A DNA stretch of 10,135 bases from Planctomycetaceae bacterium (GTDB taxonomy: Bacteria; Planctomycetota; Planctomycetia; Planctomycetales; Planctomycetaceae), in contig JALWSL010000642.1 of the NCBI GenBank assembly GCA_027080405.1, positions 1 to 10,135 of the forward strand, given 5' to 3'. The position numbers and the translations under genes were made by a program. The number at the start of each line of letters is the position of its first letter. Within the stretch, counting starts at the first letter, position 1. The notes under the pieces are model-generated. The model made no database searches and was not told where the DNA came from. It worked only from the letters and a program-made list of their open reading frames with translations. Shown here one piece after another: positions 1 to 8,162 of the stretch.

Positions 1-1527
<1,527 letters not shown>

Positions 1528-2029
1528 GGAATATCCAACAGCTTTGCAGAAACTGCACGAAAATGAACAGGATGAAGAAATGAGGCTTGCAGGATGTCAA
1601 CCGAACCAGAACTGTCTCCAGCCTGCATCCCGCCCGAAGCCCTGAAATGACAAGAAATCCGACTCCATGGTGACAATAAATCCCCGACACAGTTGGTCTG
1701 TTCTGACCGCCGTAACCAAATGGGATTTTCAAAAGTTTTCGCACCGCTTATAAACTTTAACCGTTATTAGTACAGATTTGCAATCTGATTAAGTTGAAAC
1801 TGCAATCAATCCGGACGAATTTATTTCGGGTAAGCCAGTCCCCTTTCGGCCCTCCTGTCGGGAATGTTGGTGCCCCAACATTGGGAAGGTTGGCATAGCC
1901 CTCGAGTCGAGCCGGAAAAAAATTCCAGCCCCGAGCCACAAGCTGTCCGGTGACCACTCCGTCTCTGGAGACCGCTCTCTGTCCTGATCCACCAGACAGA
2001 AAAGGCATTCCCGAATATCGCAGATATCT
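1528..2029. other. Gene-poor spacer between the kinase and MoxR genes
   Basis: These 502 bases separate two minus-strand genes. Short open frames exist on the minus strand, for example 1757-2008, but they have no recognisable domain, overlap each other in different frames and lack a good ribosome-binding site, so I do not call a gene. An AT-rich block at about 1745-1800 lies roughly 220-270 bases upstream of the kinase start and could hold its promoter; it includes a 6-bp stem with a 3-base loop at 1773-1787. A stronger hairpin lies at 1863-1882. No stem followed by a U-run is seen after the MoxR stop, so where that transcript ends is unclear. Confidence 0.5.
1863..1882. repeat. Perfect 8-bp hairpin with 4-base loop
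   Basis: AATGTTGG and CCAACATT form a perfect 8-bp stem around the loop TGCC. The CCAAC arm (1875-1879) could instead pair with GTTGG at 1889-1893, so two mutually exclusive folds are possible. No T-run follows on either strand, so this is not a classical intrinsic terminator. It lies about 150 bases past the moxR stop and about 340 bases before the kinase start on the minus strand. Confidence 0.4.
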
Positions 2030-3043
2030 TTATTCGTATTTGGGAACGCTCGGCTCTGGGATTTCTTCGAGCAGGCGACGAACCAGATCGTCTGTTGAGT
2101 AACCTTCCGCCTGAGCCTGGAAGTTGGCAGAAATCCGATGCCTCAACACAGGAACAGCGATCTTTCTGATATCAGCCGGGCTGATCGCTGGCCGTCCGTC
2201 CATCGCGGCTATTGCTTTGGCCCCGGTGATCAAGTATTGCCCCGCTCGCGGGCCGGCACCCCAATCGATCAAGTCCTGCACAAATTGCGGGGCGGAACCG
2301 TCTCCCGGCCGTGTGGCCCGGATAACACGAGTGACGTAACTGATCATCAGTGGGCTGGCTTCGATGGTGTTGATCTGTTTTTGCAGATAGAGGATCGACT
2401 TGGCAGAGAGGATTTTCCGCACCTCGGCTGTTTTGCCGGAAGTGGTGGCTTCCAGAATCTTTTCCTCTTCTTCAATTGATGGGTAATCGACCTTGATGTT
2501 GAACATGAAGCGATCCAGCTGAGCCTCGGGCAGGGGATACGTTCCTTCCTGTTCAATCGGGTTTTGTGTCGCAATGACAAAGAAAGGGTCGGGCAAATCG
2601 TATGTCTTTTGGCCGACGGTTACTTCATGTTCCTGCATCGATTGCAGCAACGCCGCCTGGGTTTTGGGAGGTGTTCGATTGATTTCATCTGCCAGGAGAA
2701 TATTCGTAAAGACCGGCCCGTGCACAAACCGGAACTCCCGTCGGCCTGTATCCGATTCTTCCAATACGCTGGTTCCGGTGATATCGGAGGGCATCAGATC
2801 GGGCGTGAACTGAATACGCTTGAACTGCACATCCAGAATTTTTGCAATCGTACTGACAATCAGGGTTTTTGCCAGACCGGGAACCCCCATCAACAAACAA
2901 TGACCACCAGTAAAAATAGCCGCCAGGATCTGCTCAATCACTTCGTCCTGCCCGACAATGACCTTGTGCAACTCTCCCACCATCAATTCACGATGCTTTT
3001 CGAATTTTTCCAGAAACTCATCGAAATCACGTTTGTCAGCCAT
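2030..3043 (-). CDS. moxR: MoxR-family AAA+ ATPase
   Basis: The 337-residue protein is a MoxR-type AAA+ ATPase, a family of chaperone-like ATPases that often work with von Willebrand factor A domain partners. Visible motifs are Walker A GVPGLAKT (53-60), Walker B ILLADE (115-120) followed by INRTPPKTQAALLQSMQE, sensor 1 ATQNP (158-162), LDRF with a probable arginine finger (Arg178), and GPRAGQ (264-269) near sensor 2. The start at 3043 (MADKRDF) gives the usual family length. The open frame continues upstream to 3220, but that extension is Arg/Thr/Glu-rich, encodes a tandem DNA repeat and has no family likeness; a GGGA element lies about 11 bases before the chosen ATG. ATG 3055 would add only four residues. 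The usual downstream partner, a DUF58 protein, is absent: the next gene on this strand is the kinase, 500 bases away. Confidence 0.93.
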   Translation of the reverse strand: MADKRDFDEFLEKFEKHRELMVGELHKVIVGQDEVIEQILAAIFTGGHCLLMGVPGLAKTLIVSTIAKILDVQFKRIQFTPDLMPSDITGTSVLEESDTGRREFRFVHGPVFTNILLADEINRTPPKTQAALLQSMQEHEVTVGQKTYDLPDPFFVIATQNPIEQEGTYPLPEAQLDRFMFNIKVDYPSIEEEEKILEATTSGKTAEVRKILSAKSILYLQKQINTIEASPLMISYVTRVIRATRPGDGSAPQFVQDLIDWGAGPRAGQYLITGAKAIAAMDGRPAISPADIRKIAVPVLRHRISANFQAQAEGYSTDDLVRRLLEEIPEPSVPKYE

Positions 3044-3166
3044 GTTAGAGTTCATTCCCGCAAAAAAAGATTGCTCGACAAGCCGGAAGGAGAGACCCTC
3101 CGAAAAGATGGTGGCCCGAAAATGATGCCCGATTTCAGAACCGGAATCTTCCTCCGTCCGAATCTG

Positions 3167-3208
3167 TTTCCGTTCTGCCGTTTCCGTTCTGCCGTTTCCG
3201 TCCTGCCA
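3167..3208. repeat. Three tandem 14-bp repeats in the moxR leader
   Basis: TTTCCGTTCTGCCG occurs at 3167-3180 and exactly again at 3181-3194, followed by a two-mismatch copy TTTCCGTCCTGCCA at 3195-3208. On the minus strand, the sense strand for moxR, the unit reads CGGCAGAACGGAAA. The array lies about 125-165 bases before the chosen moxR start, in the leader or promoter region. It could be a repeated operator or a slippage product; nothing in the sequence decides between them. Confidence 0.85.
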
Positions 3209-3268
3209 TCGTATCATCATTCGACAGACGAGAATACCGGGCTGTGTGAAGAATCCGTCTGGATAGCA

Positions 3269-3297
3269 TTTCTAGCGGGAATTCATTAAATAGTAAA
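3269..3297 (-). promoter_or_regulatory. Possible sigma70-like promoter for moxR
   Basis: On the minus strand TTTACT (3297-3292) and TAGAAA (3274-3269) are separated by 17 bases; each matches its consensus hexamer at 4 of 6 positions. They lie in the AT-rich part of the divergent moxR/pepT gap. This would give moxR a leader of about 220 bases that includes the tandem repeats. The match is weak. The same AT-rich block (3281-3297) may also serve pepT on the other strand. Confidence 0.22.
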
Positions 3298-3360
3298 GCG
3301 GAACGGACAAGGCGCTCTAACTTCCTGTCATTCCTTCCATCATTTTCAACGGAACTGATA

Positions 3361-4596
3361 ATGAGCAAAATCGTCGAACGGTTTATCCGCTACGCCAAAA
3401 TTGATACCCAATCGGACGAAACATCGAGTACGTCTCCGAGTACCGCAAAGCAACTGGAACTTTCCCGCCTGCTGGCCCGGGAGTGCGAAGAACTTGGTCT
3501 TCAGGATGTTTCACTGAACCAGTACGGCATTGTCATGGCGACGCTGCCGTCTACTGTTTCCCACCAGGCTCCCACGATCGCCTGGTTGGCACATGTCGAC
3601 ACCTCGCCCGAGTATTCCAGCTCGCAGGTCAATCCGGTTGTTCACGAAAATTACGCTGGTGGGGACATCGTCCTCCCTGCCGACTTCACCAAAATCATTT
3701 CCGTGGAACAGAATCCCGCCCTGACCCATCTGATTGGCGAAACAATCATCACGACGGATGGCACCACGCTGCTGGGGGCAGATGACAAATCGGGTATTAC
3801 CGCGATTATGACAGCGGTGGAACATCTGGTGAACCATCCCGAAATTGAACATGGCCCCATTCGCGTCTGCTTCACTGTGGATGAAGAAATCGGGCGAGGT
3901 ATCGAAAATCTCGATCTCAACGCCTTGAATGCCTGTTGCGGTTACACACTCGACAGTGAAGGCTGGGGTCGGATCGACAGCGAAACATTTTCAGCCGATC
4001 TGGCGGTCGTAACCGTGCAGGGGACGAACACTCACCCCTCGGAAGCCAAGGGGAAAATGGTCAATGCCATTCGTGTTCTCGCTTCGTTTCTGGATCGGCT
4101 GCCCAGGGAAACCCTCTCTCCCGAAACGACATCAGGCAGGGAAGGTTTCTTGCACCCCTATCATATCGAAGGAGGTGTCTCGGAGGCTTCTGCTCGTATT
4201 ATCCTGCGGGATTTCGAAGAACCGCTCCTGCAGGCACAGGCAGATTTGCTTGAACAGAACGCCGGAACACTTCGTGCGGAATACCCCAATGTGGAAATCC
4301 AGATTTCAATCCAAAAACAGTACCGCAACATGCGGGACGGCTTGAAAAAAGAACCCCGCGCCCTTTCCAAAGCGATCGAGGCAACCGAGGCGGCTGGCAT
4401 GGTGCCTACACCCGATATCATCCGTGGCGGTACGGATGGCTCCCTGCTGACGGAAGCCGGGCTCCCCACTCCCAACCTTTCCAGTGGTCAACACAATCCA
4501 CACAGTCCACTGGAGTGGACAAGTGAAAAAGAAATGCAGGCAGCTGCCAACGTCCTGGTTGAACTCGCCCGCCTGTGGGGGCAGGAAACCGCATGA
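3361..4596 (+). CDS. pepT: Peptidase T (tripeptide aminopeptidase, M20 family)
   Basis: The 411-residue protein matches peptidase T, a cytoplasmic dizinc aminopeptidase that removes the N-terminal residue from tripeptides. Its length matches the family (about 400-410). Metal and catalytic motifs are in order: AHVDTSP with His78 and Asp80, GADDKSGI with the bridging Asp141, VDEEIG with Glu175/Glu176, TLDSEG with Asp198, and GQHNPHS near the C-terminus with His378/His381. GTNTHPSEAKG (221-231) is the conserved strand of the lid/dimerisation domain. The ATG at 3361 has a GGA element seven bases upstream. Its TGA overlaps the ATG of the ABC ATPase, so the two are probably translated together. It is divergent from moxR across about 300 bases. 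Confidence 0.95.
   Translation: MSKIVERFIRYAKIDTQSDETSSTSPSTAKQLELSRLLARECEELGLQDVSLNQYGIVMATLPSTVSHQAPTIAWLAHVDTSPEYSSSQVNPVVHENYAGGDIVLPADFTKIISVEQNPALTHLIGETIITTDGTTLLGADDKSGITAIMTAVEHLVNHPEIEHGPIRVCFTVDEEIGRGIENLDLNALNACCGYTLDSEGWGRIDSETFSADLAVVTVQGTNTHPSEAKGKMVNAIRVLASFLDRLPRETLSPETTSGREGFLHPYHIEGGVSEASARIILRDFEEPLLQAQADLLEQNAGTLRAEYPNVEIQISIQKQYRNMRDGLKKEPRALSKAIEATEAAGMVPTPDIIRGGTDGSLLTEAGLPTPNLSSGQHNPHSPLEWTSEKEMQAAANVLVELARLWGQETA
4583..4587 (+). promoter_or_regulatory. Ribosome-binding site that sets the ABC ATPase start
   Basis: AGGAA lies six bases before the ATG at 4593, inside the last codons of pepT. This spacing favours 4593 over the in-frame GTG at 4575. ATG 4593-4595 overlaps the pepT TGA 4594-4596 (ATGA), the classic arrangement for translational coupling. 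Confidence 0.75.
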
Positions 4597-5375
4597 GCGC
4601 ATCCCCCGCTTCATCGCAGCACACCCCGATTGTGCGACTGATCGATGCAACGGTTCAATTCCCGGGTCAGGGGGTGCCCACACTGCTGAAAATCAATCTC
4701 GAAGTGAAACCGGGCGAAAACATTGCGGTTGTCGGCCCGTCCGGTTGCGGGAAATCGACCTTACTGCGCGTTCTTGCCGGTCTGCTTCAGCCGAGCGATG
4801 GAAAACGGATCGCGATCGATGAAAAGGCTTGCGCATCTTCAAGGCAAAAAGAACTCGCCATGGTTTTTCAGGATGCCCGCCTGCTTCCCTGGAGAACGGT
4901 CTGGGGCAACATGCAGTTGCCGTATGAGTTGACAGGAGAAGCCGTCGACAAAAAACGGCTGGGGGAACTGCTCGAATTGACCGGCCTGCATAAAAAAGAC
5001 TTCCACAAATACCCGCGCATGTTGTCCGGCGGAATGAAAATGCGTGTCGCCGTCGCCCGTTCACTGGTTCTGAATCCCAAACTGCTCCTGCTGGACGAAC
5101 CGTTTGCCGCCGTCGATGACCTGTTGCGTGAACAGCTCAATCTGGAATTATTGAAATTGCAAAAACAGTTCGGCTTTTCAACCGTTCTGGTTACGCATCA
5201 TATTGGCGAAGCCCTTTTCCTGAGCCATCGCCTGTTTATCATGTCAGCCAGCCCGGGACAAATAACCGAAGAAATCCCGATTCCCTGGCCGGAAAACCGA
5301 ACCGGCGATTTGCGGGTCTCTCCGGAATTTGCCCAACTGTGCGGCAAGGTGAAGCATCTGTTACGTCAGCTATAA
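4593..5375 (+). CDS. ABC transporter ATP-binding protein, nitrate/sulfonate/taurine (SsuB/TauB) type
   Basis: The 260-residue nucleotide-binding subunit would power uptake through the permease encoded just downstream. Motifs run in order: Walker A GPSGCGKST (48-56), Q-loop VFQD (91-94, Gln93) followed by LLPWRTV as in the SsuB/TauB group, signature LSGGMKMR (144-151), Walker B LLLLDEP (164-170) and the H-loop histidine in VTHHIGEA (His202). The D-loop reads FAAVDDLLRE rather than the usual FGALDALTR, a subfamily-level difference. The start at 4593 is set by the AGGAA and the ATGA overlap with pepT. No periplasmic substrate-binding protein is in the window, so the substrate cannot be named; sulfonates, nitrate, taurine and pyrimidine-type thiamine precursors are all carried by relatives. 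Confidence 0.93.
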   Translation: MSASPASSQHTPIVRLIDATVQFPGQGVPTLLKINLEVKPGENIAVVGPSGCGKSTLLRVLAGLLQPSDGKRIAIDEKACASSRQKELAMVFQDARLLPWRTVWGNMQLPYELTGEAVDKKRLGELLELTGLHKKDFHKYPRMLSGGMKMRVAVARSLVLNPKLLLLDEPFAAVDDLLREQLNLELLKLQKQFGFSTVLVTHHIGEALFLSHRLFIMSASPGQITEEIPIPWPENRTGDLRVSPEFAQLCGKVKHLLRQL

Positions 5376-5403
5376 TCCATGATAACGAATCCATAGTAAC
5401 GCG
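5376..5403. repeat. Imperfect 14-bp tandem duplication right after the ABC ATPase stop
   Basis: TCCATGATAACGAA (5376-5389) is followed immediately by TCCATAGTAACGCG (5390-5403), 10 of 14 bases identical. The first copy begins at the base after the TAA stop. Each copy contains stop triplets. The duplication helps account for the 87-base gap separating two genes that are normally adjacent. Confidence 0.5.
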
Positions 5404-5446
5404 ATTTTTGTTCCGGTGAGTCTCAACTATCGAACGGTGATCAGAA

Positions 5447-5464
5447 AGAACGGACAGAACGGAT
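5447..5464. repeat. 9-bp tandem duplication spanning the permease ribosome-binding site
   Basis: AGAACGGAC (5447-5455) is followed by AGAACGGAT (5456-5464), and the ATG start (5463-5465) sits in the end of the second copy. The GGA of the first copy lies eight bases upstream of the ATG, a usable spacing, while the GGA of the second copy overlaps the start codon. The first copy is therefore the likely ribosome-binding site. Confidence 0.6.
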
Positions 5465-6242
5465 GAAAAAACTGATCATGCATGGCTTGCGGGCCGGGAT
5501 ACCGCCCGGTCTTTTTCTGTTTGTCGGGATTCTGTGCTGGGATTTATTGATACGGCTGGGCAATATCGACCGCTATCTGTTGCCGACACCCCGAGCCGTG
5601 CTCGACGTGCTTGTGGGACGCTCCGGCGATTTACTGGCAGCCGCCCGAGTCACCTTTCATTCCGCGGTCGTCGGTTTTTCCTTGAGTCTGTTGGGCGGGT
5701 TGATAGTCGCCACGCTGTTTTCGGAATTTCGTTGGTTGCGCAGAGGATGCTACCCTTACGCGATTTTTCTGCACACCGTTCCCATTGTCGCGATCTCGCC
5801 GCTCATCATCACCTGGTTCGGATACGGCGGTAAAAGCGTGATCGTCATCACATTTATTGTCAGCCTGTTTCCGATTATTACTTCCGCCACAAACGGCATG
5901 CTGGAAGCGGATTCCGAACTGAAGGAACTCTTCAAGCTTTATGGAGCCTCCCGCTGGTCTGTTTTGTGGAAATTGAAGTTTCCCTCCGCTGTTCCGCAAA
6001 TCATTTCCGGAGCACAAACAGCCTCCGGACTGGCGATTGTCGGAGCGATTATCGGCGAATTCTTCGCTGGACACGAAGCGGGCCGTTACGGGCTCGGTTA
6101 CTATATCTTTTCTGCACAGGGACAGTTCCGAACCGATATCCTGCTCGCTTCGGTCATCCTCTCCACCCTGCTCGGCGTCGGTCTTTTCGCTGCCATCGCC
6201 CTGTTTGCCAAAACCGTCCTGTACCGCTGGATAACCCATTGA
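5463..6242 (+). CDS. ABC transporter permease, SsuC/TauC type
   Basis: The 259-residue inner-membrane protein is a binding-protein-dependent permease. Hydrophobic segments are visible near residues 13-32, 66-86, 99-119, 123-143, 187-205 and 227-249, giving about six helices. YLLPTPRAVLDVL (38-50) after the first helix is typical of this family. The cytoplasmic coupling loop at about 150-180 (ELFKLYGASRWSVLWKLKFP) corresponds to the EAA motif, with the conserved glycine at 161. It follows the ATPase by 87 bases in the same direction and presumably pairs with it. ATG 5463 is preferred over the in-frame ATG at 5478 because of the GGA eight bases upstream. Substrate is unknown. Confidence 0.92.
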   Translation: MKKLIMHGLRAGIPPGLFLFVGILCWDLLIRLGNIDRYLLPTPRAVLDVLVGRSGDLLAAARVTFHSAVVGFSLSLLGGLIVATLFSEFRWLRRGCYPYAIFLHTVPIVAISPLIITWFGYGGKSVIVITFIVSLFPIITSATNGMLEADSELKELFKLYGASRWSVLWKLKFPSAVPQIISGAQTASGLAIVGAIIGEFFAGHEAGRYGLGYYIFSAQGQFRTDILLASVILSTLLGVGLFAAIALFAKTVLYRWITH

Positions 6243-6342
6243 ATCCCGCACAGACAGGAAGATCGCCCGATACATTCAAACTCCACCTGCTCAAGCTGTC
6301 GCACCGATTCCGCAGCACTGACTGAACCGGCTGCTGAACCAC

Positions 6343-6366
6343 TTGCCGAGTCAGTTGCCGAGTCAG
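6343..6366. repeat. Perfect 12-bp tandem duplication
   Basis: TTGCCGAGTCAG occurs twice back to back at 6343-6354 and 6355-6366, without mismatch. It lies in the 140-base spacer between the convergent permease and epmB genes, just past the epmB stop. No intrinsic terminator is evident in this spacer. Confidence 0.85.
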
Positions 6367-6392
6367 TTACGTCAACATTTCTTTACGTCAAC
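6367..6392. repeat. 10-bp direct repeat that duplicates the epmB stop region
   Basis: TTACGTCAAC occurs at 6367-6376 and again at 6383-6392, period 16. The second copy holds the last codons and TAA stop of epmB on the minus strand. The first copy lies just beyond, so a ribosome reading past the stop would meet the same sequence again. It directly abuts the 12-bp duplication. Confidence 0.75.
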
Positions 6393-7519
6393 TCTGTTTT
6401 CCCAGGTTCCCCCGGGATTTCCCTGACATATTTCGGGACAGCGTAACCGGGTAGCTGTTGCTTCAATTCCTCGATGATTTTCTTCCCAAGCGCAACCCCG
6501 GTTTCAAAATGGGCGGCTCCTTCGATGCGATCAAGCTGATGCAGATAATACGGAATCGCTCCGAGATTGATCAGTCTGCGACATAACTCCGCCTGCGTCC
6601 CGGTCGTATCGTTGATTCCTTTCAATAGCACCGCCTGGTTAAGAACCGGGATGCCCGCACGAACCATGCGAACAATCGCTTCTGCACAATCATCAACAAT
6701 TTCGTTCGGATGATTCGCGTGAACAACAAAAATCGGCTGCAAACGGGAATGCCGAAACAGATCGAGCAGGCCCTCGGTGACGCGGCTGGGCAAAACGATC
6801 GGCAATCGTGTGTGAACCCGTATTCGTTTTAGATGATTGATGGCATCCAATTGCCCGATCAATTTCGCCAATCGCTGATCACTAAGAACAAGCGGATCGC
6901 CACCGCTGAGGATGATTTCTTCGATCTGTCGGTTTTGTCGCAGTTTATCCAGAGATGGCCCCCACTGCTCCAATGATCGAGGCGACTGATGATACGGATA
7001 GTTCCGCCGAAAACAGTACCTGCAATGCACCGCACACTGCCCCACTGTGATCATCAATGCCCGCCCCGGATACTTCTGCAAAATTCCCGGTGCGAAAACA
7101 GATTGCCGATCCCCTACCGGATCGAACGAATACCCGACCGCCTTGTCCAATTCGTGAAAAGAGGGAAGAACCTGCAATAAAAGGGGATCGCGAGGATTCT
7201 GCGGAGTCATTCGCTTCAGAAAGGATTCAGGGACAAGTACGGGAAACTGCTCCAGAACAGCCGAAAGCGAAGCTTCATCGCCATCTTTTTGTGTCATGCC
7301 CGCTTCTGCACCAGATGCTTTTGCCTGCGTTGTTGTTGCATCAGAACCAATCGCCTTCAAGCCGAGTCGTTCGCACAACAAATCTGCACTTCGTATTGCG
7401 TTTGCCAGTTCCCGCTGCCATTGGGGTTTATTTTTGGATGTGATCACGGATATAGTTTCCTGATCCCTTGAAATCGTCTTTGGTGCGGTCTTGTCCCCTG
7501 AGGCAAGGTTTTTTATCAT
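6383..7519 (-). CDS. epmB: EF-P beta-lysylation protein EpmB (lysine 2,3-aminomutase-like radical SAM enzyme)
   Basis: The 378-residue protein matches EpmB (YjeK), which converts L-alpha-lysine to beta-lysine for EpmA to attach to EF-P. The radical SAM cluster motif is CAVHCRYCF (Cys162, Cys166, Cys169). Other family blocks are VPESFLKRM (97-104), NPRDPLLLQVLPS, SGGDPL (205-210), RLPIVLPSRVTEGL, HANHPNE, LNQAVLLKGIND, PYYLHQLDRIEGAAHF and the C-terminal EPGKT containing a candidate PLP lysine. It lacks the long C-terminal extension of catabolic lysine aminomutases. Residues about 56-86 form an Ala/Gly/Thr/Asp-rich insertion not present in the E. coli protein as I recall it. The gene is divergent from efp, separated by 49 bases from the EF-P ATG, which supports the assignment. 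EpmA is not in the window. Confidence 0.94.
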   Translation of the reverse strand: MIKNLASGDKTAPKTISRDQETISVITSKNKPQWQRELANAIRSADLLCERLGLKAIGSDATTTQAKASGAEAGMTQKDGDEASLSAVLEQFPVLVPESFLKRMTPQNPRDPLLLQVLPSFHELDKAVGYSFDPVGDRQSVFAPGILQKYPGRALMITVGQCAVHCRYCFRRNYPYHQSPRSLEQWGPSLDKLRQNRQIEEIILSGGDPLVLSDQRLAKLIGQLDAINHLKRIRVHTRLPIVLPSRVTEGLLDLFRHSRLQPIFVVHANHPNEIVDDCAEAIVRMVRAGIPVLNQAVLLKGINDTTGTQAELCRRLINLGAIPYYLHQLDRIEGAAHFETGVALGKKIIEELKQQLPGYAVPKYVREIPGEPGKTELT

Positions 7520-7568
7520 GTGAGCTGCCTATTTTACATTACAGCCTAACTGTTTGAAAGAAACACTG
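7520..7568. promoter_or_regulatory. Divergent epmB/efp spacer, expected to hold promoter elements
   Basis: Only 49 bases separate the two start codons, so at least one promoter must be here or extend into the 5' end of a gene. The AT-rich stretch at 7530-7541 includes TACATT (7535-7540), a 4-of-6 match to a -10 box for efp, with a poor -35 partner TTTATC (7512-7517) 17 bases upstream inside epmB. I see no operator-like palindrome. The placement of the elements is a guess. Confidence 0.3.
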
Positions 7569-8138
7569 ATGCCGCAGATTAATACGGGAGATTTCAAAAA
7601 AGGAATCAAGGTTGTCATCGAGGGGGAACCCTACGAGATGCTGGAGTGTAATTTTGTCAAGCCAGGCAAGGGACAGGCGTTATACAAAACAAAGCTGAGA
7701 AATCTGCTCAAGGGTTCGATACTGGATCGAACCTACAAAAGCGGGGAATCCCTGGAAGAGGCGGATGTTCGAAAAAGCAAAGGTTGCTATTCCTACCGTG
7801 ATGGCAGCAATTTCTATTTTCTGGATAACGAATCGTTCGAACAATACGCGCTTCCTGCCACTGTATGTGAAGACCAGATGCGGTTTTTGCAGGAGGGATC
7901 GGAAGTCGATCTGCTTTTCTGGAACAATCAGTTGATCAGCATGACGCCTCCGCTTCAGGTCATTCTGGAAGTCACCTACACCGAGCCGGCTGCCAAGGGG
8001 AACACGGCTACCAACGTGACGAAAGGAGCCACTGTCGAAACCGGAGCCGAAGTGCAGGTTCCCGCTTTCATCGAACAGGGGAACCGTATTAAAATCGACA
8101 TCGAAACAGGCAGTTACGTAGAGCGGGTCAATAACTGA
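7569..8138 (+). CDS. efp: Translation elongation factor P
   Basis: The 189-residue protein is EF-P, which binds between the P and E sites and restores peptide-bond formation at polyproline stretches. Length agrees with the E. coli protein (188). The N-terminal KOW-like domain contains FVKPGKGQA (29-37), whose Lys34 is the residue that receives beta-lysine. The first OB domain covers about 66-125, and the second ends in GNRIKIDIETGSYVERV, the family C-terminal signature. The start at 7569 (MPQINTGDF) is chosen because it places the loop lysine at position 34; an in-frame TTG at 7554 would add five residues. The ribosome-binding site (GAAAG) is weak. The divergent epmB gene supplies the matching modification chemistry. 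Confidence 0.97.
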   Translation: MPQINTGDFKKGIKVVIEGEPYEMLECNFVKPGKGQALYKTKLRNLLKGSILDRTYKSGESLEEADVRKSKGCYSYRDGSNFYFLDNESFEQYALPATVCEDQMRFLQEGSEVDLLFWNNQLISMTPPLQVILEVTYTEPAAKGNTATNVTKGATVETGAEVQVPAFIEQGNRIKIDIETGSYVERVNN

Positions 8139-8162
8139 TCCCGGATCGGGTAAAGGCATCAC

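Noticed and set aside
1978..2000. Stem TCTGTC/GACAGA as a moxR terminator
   Set aside because: The stem is only 6 bp with an 11-base loop and no T-run follows it on the minus strand.
1757..2008. Possible small minus-strand gene of 83 residues between moxR and the kinase
   Set aside because: There is no good ribosome-binding site and no domain, it contains the hairpin, and another frame is open over the same bases.
3044..3220. Extended 396-residue MoxR beginning at 3220
   Set aside because: The extra 59 residues encode the tandem DNA repeat and have no likeness to MoxR proteins; the start at 3043 gives the family length with MADKRDF at the N-terminus.
2564..3289. Open frame of 241 residues on the plus strand
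   Set aside because: It lies antisense to moxR, whose Walker and sensor motifs are intact, and it encodes no recognisable domain.
5631..6275. Open frame of 214 residues on the minus strand
   Set aside because: It is antisense to the permease, whose membrane segments and EAA loop are clear.
7680..8162. Open frame of 160 residues on the minus strand
   Set aside because: It is antisense to efp, which matches the EF-P family over its whole length.
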